Source: AP-15 sp963812675 (lineage in GTDB: Bacteria; Pseudomonadota; Alphaproteobacteria; ATCC43930; CGMCC-115725). From it: a DNA stretch of 64,000 nt. Under the pieces are notes generated by a model. The model searched no databases, was not told where the DNA came from, and was given only the letters and a program-made list of their open reading frames with translations. The stretch spans positions 1 through 64,000 of the forward strand of contig CAWEWR010000002.1 of NCBI GenBank assembly GCA_963812675.1, written 5' to 3'. Position 1 is the stretch's first letter. Each line of letters starts with the position of its first letter. Shown in pieces: positions 1 through 7,333 of the stretch. Position numbers and translations under genes: made by a program.

Positions 1-257
1 ATGTATTCGCCGTAGGAATGCGTCTTGGCATAGAGCGGTACGACACCCGCGATCTCCCCGTCCGGTCCGGCGAGAGAAAGATGTTGTGGCGTCCATCCCG
101 TGCGAGTCGTCGTCGAGCCGCTTTCCTCCATCGCATGCAGAAAAGCATGCGAAATGGTCGGATTGACGTCGCCCGCACAGGCATCCCACGCAGCTGCCGG
201 TATTTCGGCGATGGCCGCATGGACCCGAATTGTGACCGTTCCGCCGCTGTCGTTCAT
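1..257 (-). CDS. DUF482 / FemAB-like GNAT protein, N-terminal part (cut by left edge)
   Basis: I translated this directly on the minus strand. It opens at ATG 257 and stays open for 85 codons to the window edge, so the 3' end is missing. The N-terminus MNDSGGTVTIRVHAAI is followed by IPAAAWDACAG, the segment NPTISHAFLHAMEESG and the block GVVPLYAKTHSYGEY. This arrangement is typical of the alphaproteobacterial DUF482 proteins (GNAT-fold, FemAB-related, sometimes called peptidogalycan biosynthesis proteins). The substrate of the family is not established. The ATG overlaps the stop of a 17-codon upstream reading frame as TGATG, and no strong Shine-Dalgarno is visible. The family assignment is from recognised sequence; the missing C-terminal acyl-CoA site cannot be checked here. 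Confidence 0.8.
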   Translation of the reverse strand, partial: MNDSGGTVTIRVHAAIAEIPAAAWDACAGDVNPTISHAFLHAMEESGSTTTRTGWTPQHLSLAGPDGEIAGVVPLYAKTHSYGEY

Positions 258-434
258 CACCTGCCCAGCGCACGCTTTCGGAACGCGTAGCGTCCGATTT
301 TTTCATCCATTTCTGTGTTCCGTTTCGGCGACAAGAGCCGCGCGTGCAAAGATAGGCTTTGTGAGGCCTCTGTCTAGTCTGCCGCCAAACTGCCTCATTG
401 GCCGCCTAACAGCGGACGACGATCGAGAATTGAG

Positions 435-1070
435 ATGCGCATGCTCCATCGGATCCTGATCGCGTTCCCGCTCGCCGTGCTGTCGCTGATCGTGGCATCG
501 GCATCCGCGGAGACGCTCGGTGATGCTCGCGTCGGGTTCAGCGCGGAGCGGGTGCTGGTCATCGATGGGCAAAGCTACGTGGGCCGGATGTGGCATATGC
601 CTGGCCAACAGCGCCATGAGCAGGACCTGCCGGCCTTAAGGCCGATCTTCATCCTGCGTTCCGGCAGCGCGATCGGCGACATCATCCTGCCCAAGTTGCA
701 TACCGTCGTCGAATTCGCGCTTCCAAAAGAGCTGTCGATTCTGGCCGACCCCGGCCTGCTGCGCAAACCTATCGGGCAAGAAACCATCAACGGCATTGCG
801 ACGACGAAATATGATTTGGACGAGGAGAAGCCGCAGGGCCGTGCGGTCGGCTCGCTGTGGCTCAGCGAGGAAGGCATCCCGATGAAGTGTGATGCCAGGC
901 TCTCAACCGGCAAAGGCAAGGTTTCGACAATTCGCTGGGAACTGCGCCACGTGAAGATCGGCACGCAAGACGCCGCGTTGTTCGAGATACCGCGCGATTA
1001 CGCGAAACTGCCGCCGGAGGCGGCCGCCCCGTTGCTTGGTATGCGTCTGGCGCGACCCCCCGCCCGATAG
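435..1070 (+). CDS. Secreted protein of unknown function (211 aa)
   Basis: The product begins with a clear signal peptide: MRMLHR, then a hydrophobic stretch to about residue 25 with a probable cut after ASASA. It is therefore predicted to be periplasmic. The mature part is mostly beta-type, with segments such as RPIFILRSGSAIGDIILP and a C-terminal FEIPRDYAKLPPEAA. The IPxDY ending and the strand-rich body recall periplasmic proteins of the LolA/DUF4412 type, but I cannot assign it to a named family. There is one cysteine in the mature part. The gene converges on the PQQ dehydrogenase gene with 25 bases between the stops. A start two codons downstream (second Met) is also possible. Confidence 0.7.
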   Translation: MRMLHRILIAFPLAVLSLIVASASAETLGDARVGFSAERVLVIDGQSYVGRMWHMPGQQRHEQDLPALRPIFILRSGSAIGDIILPKLHTVVEFALPKELSILADPGLLRKPIGQETINGIATTKYDLDEEKPQGRAVGSLWLSEEGIPMKCDARLSTGKGKVSTIRWELRHVKIGTQDAALFEIPRDYAKLPPEAAAPLLGMRLARPPAR

Positions 1071-1095
1071 GCGGAAGCGGGGGCTTTGGTTTCCG

Positions 1096-3162
1096 TTACT
1101 CGACGATGATTTGCCCGTACATCCACGGGTGAGGTGTGCAGATGTAGTAGTAGGTGCCGGGCTCAGAGAAGGTGATGGCCTTCGACTCCCCTTTCTCCAA
1201 TGCGCCGGTATCCCATTTGCCCTTTTCGAACGCCGTTGCCGTGTGCTGGACATCACCGACATTGGTGAAGGTCACCGTGGTTCCCGCCTTTACGCGAGTG
1301 CGGCCGGGCCAATAGGCGTATTCGACGTTGTTGTCGCCGATCTTGATCGTGTCGACCCCGTCCGCAACCGGACCCGTGGGCCCGGCAATGCTCTGCGGCA
1401 CGGGAGGCGGCCACAGCGGACCCAATTGCCCCTTCAGCGAAAATACCCACACCGCGTCGCCGTTTGCACTGAGCATCCCCTGATTGCCGCCGGTCGCAAT
1501 CGCGACATACTCCTCCCCGTTTACCTCGTAGACCGCAGGAGGGGCATCGGCCCCGAACCCGGTTTGGAACCGCCACAACTCTTCACCGGTCTTGGCATTG
1601 ATTGCCAAGAAATTACCGTCCGGCTCGCCACGGAAAACAAGGCCGCCCGCCGTCGTAGTCGACCCGCCGCCTTGGCCGACGCGATAGGGCGCCTTGTTCT
1701 GCCAGACGATCTTGTTGGTGTTGCCGCCGATTGCGGTGAAGGTGCCGCTCATCGCCGACCCGATCGGCGCCGCCTGAGTGCCGCCGGTATAGCGCAGCCC
1801 GAGCTTGTAGGTATCGCCATAGCGAGCAAAGGCGCTGGTTCGGACCGTGCCGGAAACGAAGAAGCTGCCCGTTTCCGGATTGTACGACATCGGCGCCCAA
1901 TTGGTGCCGCCGATCCCCGAGGGCTGGATCAGGACGGGCTCTTCCCAGAACCCCTCGAAGATGCAGCCGGCCTTTTCGTAGCCGCTCGCAGGCATGGGCT
2001 CGGCACATTGCGGCACGATCGCGTCGCCGAGCGGGAAGGGCTGCGTTTTCGCCGTCTTCTGCTTCGGCTCCTGCGGCACGGCGCGCTCCTCGACACCGAT
2101 CAGCGGCTGGCCGTTGCTCCGGTCGAGAATGTAGACCCAACCGGTGCGGCCGGCCTGAGCGATCCCCTTGCGCGGCTGGCCATTGATCACCGTATCGAAC
2201 AGGACGACCGGGCTCGCCGCGTCGTAATCCCAGATGTCGTGGTGAACCTCCTGGAAATGCCAGGCGTACTTGCCGGTCTTCGCGTTCACCGCGAGGACAG
2301 AGGCGCAAAACAAATTATCGCCTTCGCGCATCGATCCATCGTAATCAGGTCCGCAATTGCCGACGGCGAAGTAGACGAGGCCGAGTTCCGGGTCGAGAGC
2401 CGGGGTGTTCCAGATCGACGCCCCGCCGCGCATCGCGTGATCGGTCCCCGCCGGCCAGGTATCGCTGCCGACCTCACCCGGGGCCGGTAGTGTGTAGGCC
2501 CGCCACAGGATCTTGCCGGTCTTGGCGTCGAGCGCAGTCAGACGCCCGCGTATGCCGAATTCACCACCGGTGATGCCGCTGTAGACGATCCCGTCGAAAT
2601 AGAGCGGCGCGTTGGTGATCCCGTAACCATTGTGCCAGTCCTCGACCGGGGTCCGCCACACCTCCTTGCCGGTCTTGATGTCGAGCGCGACGACATTCGC
2701 GTCCATCTGGCCGATGAACAACATCCCTTCGCCCATCGCCAGCCCCCGGTTGAGCCAGCCGCAGCAGACGGTCGAGATCGTCTGGCCGATGCCGGACCAG
2801 TGCTCCCAAAGGATCTGGCCGGTCTTGGCATCGAGCGCGAAGACATCATCGTTCCCGGTGCTGATATACATGACGCCGTCTTTGACGAGCGGCGTCGCCT
2901 CGAACGAATACTTGCCGCCGAGCCCGGAGCCCTTGAGGCGGGTCATCCAGGCTCCTTTGAGCTGCTTGACGTTGGTGGTGTCGATCTGCTTCAGCGTGGA
3001 GTAGCGTTCGTTGGTCATATTGCCGCCATTCGTCACCCAGTCCTTGCCGACCGGGCTCTGCAGCAGCTTGTCGATTTCGGGATCGGCGGCCCAAACCGCG
3101 CCCACTCCCGCGATGAGCACGCCGAGAGCTCCCGACAGCACGATTCGCAGTCCGCACCGCAT
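1096..3162 (-). CDS. PQQ-dependent alcohol dehydrogenase-type quinoprotein with C-terminal cupredoxin domain
   Basis: This 688-aa secreted protein has a signal peptide ending near VWA-AD (residue 25). Residues about 30-575 form an eight-bladed PQQ propeller with repeated AxDxKTGxxxW tryptophan-docking motifs. Family landmarks are visible: the vicinal disulfide C133-C134, E201 in GGEFGIRG, N269 in VGNCGPD, and HHDIWDYDA with catalytic Asp D312 and a second Asp at D314. In XoxF/ExaF enzymes that second Asp ligates a lanthanide, but glucose-dehydrogenase-type enzymes also carry it, so the metal is uncertain. The last ~95 residues are a cupredoxin with a full type 1 copper ligand set, H640, C675, H678 and M681. 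Most relatives instead use a separate cytochrome c or a C-terminal haem domain. The ATG has a strong GGGGAGGAAG ribosome site. The substrate is probably an alcohol or aldehyde, inferred from family only. Confidence 0.9.
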   Translation of the reverse strand: MRCGLRIVLSGALGVLIAGVGAVWAADPEIDKLLQSPVGKDWVTNGGNMTNERYSTLKQIDTTNVKQLKGAWMTRLKGSGLGGKYSFEATPLVKDGVMYISTGNDDVFALDAKTGQILWEHWSGIGQTISTVCCGWLNRGLAMGEGMLFIGQMDANVVALDIKTGKEVWRTPVEDWHNGYGITNAPLYFDGIVYSGITGGEFGIRGRLTALDAKTGKILWRAYTLPAPGEVGSDTWPAGTDHAMRGGASIWNTPALDPELGLVYFAVGNCGPDYDGSMREGDNLFCASVLAVNAKTGKYAWHFQEVHHDIWDYDAASPVVLFDTVINGQPRKGIAQAGRTGWVYILDRSNGQPLIGVEERAVPQEPKQKTAKTQPFPLGDAIVPQCAEPMPASGYEKAGCIFEGFWEEPVLIQPSGIGGTNWAPMSYNPETGSFFVSGTVRTSAFARYGDTYKLGLRYTGGTQAAPIGSAMSGTFTAIGGNTNKIVWQNKAPYRVGQGGGSTTTAGGLVFRGEPDGNFLAINAKTGEELWRFQTGFGADAPPAVYEVNGEEYVAIATGGNQGMLSANGDAVWVFSLKGQLGPLWPPPVPQSIAGPTGPVADGVDTIKIGDNNVEYAYWPGRTRVKAGTTVTFTNVGDVQHTATAFEKGKWDTGALEKGESKAITFSEPGTYYYICTPHPWMYGQIIVE

Positions 3163-3281
3163 CGCTTCCTCCCCTTTTCATCGGCCCGTTATCAGCTCGC
3201 GTTGTTAACCTAATCATACCCGCAAGCGCTTGCCAACCAGCCTGATACTGCAGACGGAAAACAGGCAGAAACGGTCCTCGG

Positions 3282-3676
3282 CCGCGGCAAGACCCTCCCC
3301 GCCTCGTTGCGCGCGACACCCTCCCCCTCCGCGCCCAAGGCTGTCCGGGGAACTGAACTCGATTGCACGGCTGGCGTCGCGCTCAACCAAAATTATGCGC
3401 GCGGACACGAGCCCCTCTCCGCCCTTCGGGGGGAGAGGGAGGGGCCCGACCCGCAGGGTTGGGAGGGTGAGGTGGGCGGCGCCACAACCCGGCTCGTCGG
3501 CCCTCCTCACCCTGCCCTCTCCCCCCGGCCAGCGGGGGGAGAGGGTAAAGGGCGCGTCGTCAGAGCCACGCTTCGGCGGCAAATCTTCGAATAGCCGGTC
3601 CTTACACTTTCCCCGGACAGCCCTGCTCGGCGGGAGAGAGGGGACCAAGCCTGCAGGGCTTGGGGCGCGAGGGTAA
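3282..3676. repeat. Composite GC-rich palindromic repeat, copy 1
   Basis: This gene-free stretch between the PQQ dehydrogenase and the small secreted protein (3163-3804) holds nested palindromes. It opens with CCGCGGCAAGACCCTC and ends with GGGACCAAGCCTGCAGGGCT plus GAGGGTAAG. The same opening and ending modules recur at 26511-26655. Inside lies a perfect 12-bp stem, 3515-3526 pairing with 3534-3545 around a 7-base loop, and a second dyad at 3413-3430. No coding region is credible here; the open frames are low-complexity Pro/Arg/Gly translations of the repeat. Confidence 0.7.
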
Positions 3677-3804
3677 GGATCTCCAAGCACGAACTCTTCC
3701 TTCCCGATCGTGGAGCGCGTCGCGAGCGCCGTTTCAGGTCGGAGAATGGGATAAGAATATGGCAATTTTAGCGTTGCTATACGAATACCGCATCGGCGGC
3801 ATCT

Positions 3805-4059
3805 CTAGTAACCACCGCCATGCCATGTCATCGGCCCGGGCAATTCGCAGTGATAGGCTGATGAGCCGGAAGGCACCCGGCAGTGCCGCTCGGACATGCA
3901 CTGATTGAACATGAGATCGGCCGGCATCCCAATCTGCGCGTTCGCGTATTGCCGGCAGATCTCCTGCGTCAAGACCGTGTAGTCGTAGGGTCGGCTCGGC
4001 CGCTGCGCGAACGCAGCGGTGCTTGTGCACAGGAAGATGATCGCCGTGAAACGAAGCAT
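3805..4059 (-). CDS. Small secreted four-cysteine protein
   Basis: This 84-aa product has a signal peptide (MLRFTAIIFLCTSTAAFA, cut before QRPS). The mature part is short and contains four cysteines, in EICRQY, FNQCMS, RHCRVP and YHCELP, which could form two disulfides in the periplasm. Small proteins of this kind are frequent in Rhizobiales genomes, but no function is known to me. It lies downstream of the UGSC gene on the opposite side of a 34-base gap from that gene's stop and has its own start. No strong Shine-Dalgarno is obvious. The Cys pattern and signal peptide support a real gene. Confidence 0.65.
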   Translation of the reverse strand: MLRFTAIIFLCTSTAAFAQRPSRPYDYTVLTQEICRQYANAQIGMPADLMFNQCMSERHCRVPSGSSAYHCELPGPMTWHGGGY

Positions 4060-4093
4060 GTGAGCCCCAGCACCCGCGATATCAATTTAGGTC

Positions 4094-4639
4094 TCAGAGA
4101 GAATGCCCGAGCAAGATGGCGGCGCATTGAGCGGCCGCTTGCTGCGCGCGCTGCTCGATCTCTTCCTCGGTCAGAGTGCTGAGCGGGTGGTCGATTACGA
4201 TCGGGGTGAGGTCGCGCATGCCGAGCGCGTCGCGCTGCACCTCTGCCTCGTGCAGGAATTCCGTGGTGACGACAACTGCCGTGGGGCGGCCGGCGGCTTC
4301 CAATCTGATGCCGTCATGCGTACAGCACGACGTGCACGACCCTCAGTCGCCGATCGCGGTCACCACGATGTCGTTATCGGCGGCGATGGCTGCGATCAGC
4401 GCCGGGTCGGCTTCTTTGGAGAAGCTCTCCTTGCGGTAGTAGTTCACTGCAGCAAAAGAGATTACTTCCCGGAGTTTCGCCACGGTCTTGCGCAGCAGGC
4501 GATTGGCGTTCCATTTGGTATTGTCGAGGACGCCCAACCGCAGCCCGTCGAGGGTGGCGGGGCGCTCGGAAAGCGCGAGCGGCTCCGTCTCGACGACACC
4601 GCGTGGATCGAAGACGATCAGATCCGGCTCATTGTTCAT
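4094..4639 (-). CDS. UGSC-family selenoprotein (in-frame TGA read as selenocysteine)
   Basis: The reading frame starts at ATG 4639 (MNNEPDLIVFDPRG; GGAGAA upstream) and is open for 98 codons. It meets TGA at 4345-4343 and continues in the same frame without interruption to a stop at 4094, giving 181 aa with Sec at residue 99. The residues around the TGA are TAIGD-U-GSCTSCCTHDG, which is the UGSC motif (Sec-Gly-Ser-Cys) that names this family. Homologues have Sec or Cys at this position. The C-terminal part (AAGRPTAVVVTTEFL, then VIDHPLSTLTEEEIEQRA) completes the usual domain, so the TGA is not a truncation of a dispensable tail. The biochemical role is unknown; a redox function through Sec/Cys is inference. 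A longer start at 4771 would only add translated repeat sequence. The gene is downstream of a 374-aa partner and an MpaB-type oxygenase. Confidence 0.85.
4313..4340 (-). promoter_or_regulatory. Candidate bacterial SECIS hairpin after the UGA
   Basis: Counting from the base after UGA on the message, +3 to +9 (GUCGUGC, window 4340-4334) can pair with +24 to +30 (GCAUGAC, window 4319-4313). This gives a 7-bp stem with one G-U pair and a 14-base apical region at +10 to +23. Bacterial SECIS elements sit immediately 3' of the UGA inside the coding region and present an apical loop to SelB, so position and size are about right. The loop begins slightly closer to the UGA than in classical cases. Pairing was done by eye. 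Confidence 0.45.
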
Positions 4640-4660
4640 CGGGGGTTCTCCAGCCCATTC

Positions 4661-4744
4661 CGTCATTCCCGCGAAACCGGGAACCCAGGGCCGCAGGGTT
4701 CTGCGGCTGATCTCCTGGACCCCCGCTTTCCGCGGGGGCGACGG
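4661..4744. repeat. Palindromic repeat of the CGTCATTCCCGC...GGGGGCGACGG type
   Basis: The element has a left arm starting CGTCATTCCCGCG and a right arm CTGGACCCCCGC...GCGGGGGCGACGG. The right arm contains a perfect 7-bp hairpin (4720-4726 with 4732-4738). Arms of this kind are a widespread intergenic repeat in proteobacteria. Here it separates the 374-aa gene from the UGSC selenoprotein gene and, when translated, creates a spurious N-terminal extension of the latter. Confidence 0.75.
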
Positions 4745-4783
4745 TAAATACATTGACGGGACCAAACTCATTCGGTGGGGCTG

Positions 4784-5908
4784 CTATAGATAGCACGTGC
4801 CGTCGACGCAGATCGGCGCCTTCGGCTCCGCGGCTGTTTCGATGCTGCGCAATACCGGGGAGGACATGTGGCCCCAGCCGGGGACGAAGGCGGAAAACCG
4901 CCCGGCTTCGCCGCCGATGACGAACAGGTGGATGTGGTCGGGGCCGGGCACGATCGGGATGCGCGCGTGCGGCTCGCGCTTGTACCATTTCGGCAGATTG
5001 CGGTTGTAGATCTTGCCATAACGCTCATTGAAGGTCAGCTCTGAAAAGAGATTGTAGGCGTGCAGCGCCAAATAATTGCGCACGTCGTGCCGGGTCCAGC
5101 CCTTGGCGGCGATCGTGCGGGCATGTTCCGGCCCGATCACGACCGCGCAATGCCCGCTCGACACCGCATTGTTGTTGGCGATCGTGCTCATTGCCGAGCA
5201 GATGCTGTCGAGGATGCCTTCGGGGTCGTTCGCGACATGGTTGGTGACGCTGTGCGGCGGCTCGGCCGCCAGCACGAACACTGCAGAGTCGTCGGGGCTG
5301 AACCCCTTCTCGACATGATAGGGCGCCCATGGGCTCGCCGCTTCGTTCTCGGCAACGCAGTAAGTGTATTTGCCGGGATGGCCGAGCGTGCTCTTGTCCA
5401 GATCGCCCGGCCGGCCGCCCCCGACATTGAGCAGCACGAGGCGCAGCGCCCGCCCGATCGTCGCATTGGCGCGGTTGCCGGAGCCGAACGCGTTGCAATC
5501 GCCGTTCATACCGATCTCGCGGGCGATCGGCCCATTGACCACCAGGAGCGGCGCCGCCATGTGCGTCGTCGCCTGCACGCCGTTGAGGTTGAAGGCTTTC
5601 GCAGTCAACGCCAGCACTGCAGCACGCACCACCGGCGCATATTCGGCCTTGCAGCCCGCCATCACCATGTTGATGGCCAGTACCTCGCGCGTCAAACGGC
5701 CGTGCCGCGGCGGCACTTTGCATTCAACAAGCTGCGGATCGCCGCCGAGCGCCTCGACAAAAGCATCGACCAGCTCCCGCGTCGGCGGCACGACCGGCAG
5801 TCCGTCGGTCCAGCCCTGCTCAAAATACCATTCGACGAGGTCGGTGCCCGCCGGCACCGGCACCATATTCCTCTCGGCCTGCCCCAGTTCTATTGCAGGC
5901 TGCGCCAT
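4784..5908 (-). CDS. Conserved protein of unknown function, probable partner of the UGSC selenoprotein (374 aa)
   Basis: This is a soluble protein without signal peptide or membrane segments. It opens with PVPAGTDLVEWYFEQGWTDG, has LPVVPPTRELVDAFVEALGG, and later VVIGPEHARTIAAKGWTRHD and VPGPDHIHLFVIGGEAGRFS. The C-terminus PICVDGTCYL ends in a CxxxxC pair, and further cysteines occur in MAGCKAEY, YTYCVAENE and SGHCAVVIG. I recognise the sequence style (GPEHAxxIAxxGW) from hypothetical proteins found beside UGSC proteins but know no function. It starts 3 bases after the MpaB-type gene stops. The next gene downstream is the UGSC selenoprotein, 144 bases away across a palindromic repeat. A shared redox or detoxification role is inference from position. 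Confidence 0.75.
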   Translation of the reverse strand: MAQPAIELGQAERNMVPVPAGTDLVEWYFEQGWTDGLPVVPPTRELVDAFVEALGGDPQLVECKVPPRHGRLTREVLAINMVMAGCKAEYAPVVRAAVLALTAKAFNLNGVQATTHMAAPLLVVNGPIAREIGMNGDCNAFGSGNRANATIGRALRLVLLNVGGGRPGDLDKSTLGHPGKYTYCVAENEAASPWAPYHVEKGFSPDDSAVFVLAAEPPHSVTNHVANDPEGILDSICSAMSTIANNNAVSSGHCAVVIGPEHARTIAAKGWTRHDVRNYLALHAYNLFSELTFNERYGKIYNRNLPKWYKREPHARIPIVPGPDHIHLFVIGGEAGRFSAFVPGWGHMSSPVLRSIETAAEPKAPICVDGTCYL

Positions 5909-5911
5909 CTG

Positions 5912-6880
5912 CTATTCTCCGCCAATCGCCATCGAACTCTGCCCGATCCAGAAACGGTTGAGAACCCGTATTAGGGGCGTCGGCCGGTTACGCCCGGCGA
6001 GCCGAGCGAGAGCCTCATGGTAAGGCGCCACATAGCGCAAGCGGGCCGGTACCCAAGGATGGACCTGCCGGAACACGGCGAGCACCCGCTCGACCGAGTG
6101 CTGCTCCGCGGGACCATACGGCAACTCGAATGCATCCCGCAGCCGGGGCGGCAACAGGCTGGCGGTCAAAGCGCGATACCAGAACGGCGCGCGCAGGCGG
6201 GTTCCGGCACCGCAAAACAGCTCGGCCGCGATGCTGCGGGCGGCGCTACTTACCGCGAGCGTGTCCGAGTTGAACATATCATCGACATACCGGGCAAAAT
6301 CCGGCCAGCTCTGAGGCAGCGCGCTCTGCGGAATGCCAAACAGCGCCGCGAACACTCGGGCATCGGTGTAATAGCGCTCCCGATCTTGGGCCGACAGTGG
6401 CGGGTTGACGAGCTGGTAGGCCAGGAGGGCGGTGTCGGTCAGCGTGGCGTGAACCCAGCGCAGCGCTGTCACGTCATTGGCGCAATAGGCCGAGTCGGCG
6501 GCAAAGGCGCCTGCATCCTCCCGCAATGTGCCGCTGATCGCGGTATGCCGGAGATGCAGGCGGCGGGCGGCCGCGAACGCCTGGTTCGTCGTCCCGAACA
6601 CCATTGTAAAGACGATGCTGAAGGTGCGGTGAAACCGGCCGATCGGATCGGCCAGGCTCCGGGAATGCTGCGCTATCGCGGCGGCGACCCAGGGATGGGC
6701 GAGCTGCAACAGCAATGCTCGACCGGCGCCCAGAAAAACCGCCGCCTCGCGGTCAATGCGCCAGATGACCGAAGCCGGGCCAAATATGCCCGCCGGCCCG
6801 CCCGACGCCGCGGACTGGACCATCGCCAGCTCGCGCTCGAGATCGGCCCCCGTGACGATGGCGTACGGTTTGGGCGTCAT
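5912..6880 (-). CDS. MpaB/DUF2236-family oxygenase
   Basis: The 322-aa product matches the oxygenase MpaB family (DUF2236, related to latex-clearing protein Lcp and fungal MpaB). The signature segment AGRALLLQLAHPWVAAAIAQHS is at about residues 52-73. The helical block after it (FHRTFSIVFTMVFGTT and LRWVHATLTDTALLAY) contains the conserved histidines expected for haem binding in this superfamily. The remaining sequence is alpha-helical and Arg/Ala rich. No signal peptide is obvious. Members oxidatively cleave C=C bonds in a few characterised cases; the substrate here is unknown. The stop is 3 bases before the start of the 374-aa gene, so the two are very likely co-transcribed. Confidence 0.85.
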   Translation of the reverse strand: MTPKPYAIVTGADLERELAMVQSAASGGPAGIFGPASVIWRIDREAAVFLGAGRALLLQLAHPWVAAAIAQHSRSLADPIGRFHRTFSIVFTMVFGTTNQAFAAARRLHLRHTAISGTLREDAGAFAADSAYCANDVTALRWVHATLTDTALLAYQLVNPPLSAQDRERYYTDARVFAALFGIPQSALPQSWPDFARYVDDMFNSDTLAVSSAARSIAAELFCGAGTRLRAPFWYRALTASLLPPRLRDAFELPYGPAEQHSVERVLAVFRQVHPWVPARLRYVAPYHEALARLAGRNRPTPLIRVLNRFWIGQSSMAIGGE

Positions 6881-6899
6881 TCGGCGAATGGAGGCGCTA

Positions 6900-7301
6900 T
6901 CACCCTCTCTCGAAATCCTCGAGCGAGAGCCCGAGGGCTGAGGCTCCCTCTTCCAGATAGTCGCCGAGGAGCGGTGTGCCGACGAGATAATCCGTCACGC
7001 TCGCGATCGTGCTCTCTCCTGCCTCTCGCAAGGCCTCCGGCCAGCTGTCCGCGTCATAGTCGCCGCGGCCGAGCCACGTCAGCGCGAGCAACTCCTGACG
7101 TTCGGGCGGACCGAGCCCGTCGATCGCGTCGCGCAATTCCTCTTCGGTCGGATTGTCCGGCGTGTCGAGCAGGACCTGCCGCTCATCATCGTCGGGCGGG
7201 TCCGAGCCGGACGCCGCATCGGGCTCGACCGGCACCTCGGCATCGAACTCGCGCGCCTTGGCTATGATGAAGGCAAGTCTTTCGAGCGGAATGACCAGCA
7301 T
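6900..7301 (-). CDS. DUF3775 domain protein
   Basis: This small acidic protein (133 aa) begins MLVIPLERLAFIIAKAREFDAEVP, the usual start of DUF3775 proteins. A disordered Asp/Pro-rich linker follows, then the conserved helical part LRDAIDGLGPPERQELLALTWLGRGDYD and the C-terminal TDYLVGTPLLGDYLEEGASALG. The family is common in alphaproteobacteria and has no assigned function. It lies 32 bases after the phosphoketolase gene and 19 bases before the MpaB-type gene, all on the minus strand. It may therefore belong to one long transcript. Confidence 0.85.
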   Translation of the reverse strand: MLVIPLERLAFIIAKAREFDAEVPVEPDAASGSDPPDDDERQVLLDTPDNPTEEELRDAIDGLGPPERQELLALTWLGRGDYDADSWPEALREAGESTIASVTDYLVGTPLLGDYLEEGASALGLSLEDFERG

Positions 7302-7333
7302 CAGGGTCTCTTTTTATAATCGTATGCTGAAAG

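Noticed and set aside
1096..3162. Claim that the PQQ enzyme is lanthanide-dependent
   Set aside because: The second Asp (D314) also occurs in glucose-dehydrogenase-type quinoproteins, so the motif alone does not decide the metal.
3214..3765. Long open frames in the repeat-rich gap 3163-3804
   Set aside because: They are Pro/Arg/Gly-rich translations of palindromic repeats without family similarity or ribosome sites.
4343..4771. A 142-aa protein ending at the TGA as a separate gene
   Set aside because: The frame continues directly through the TGA with the UGSC motif, and the first 44 residues are only translated repeat.
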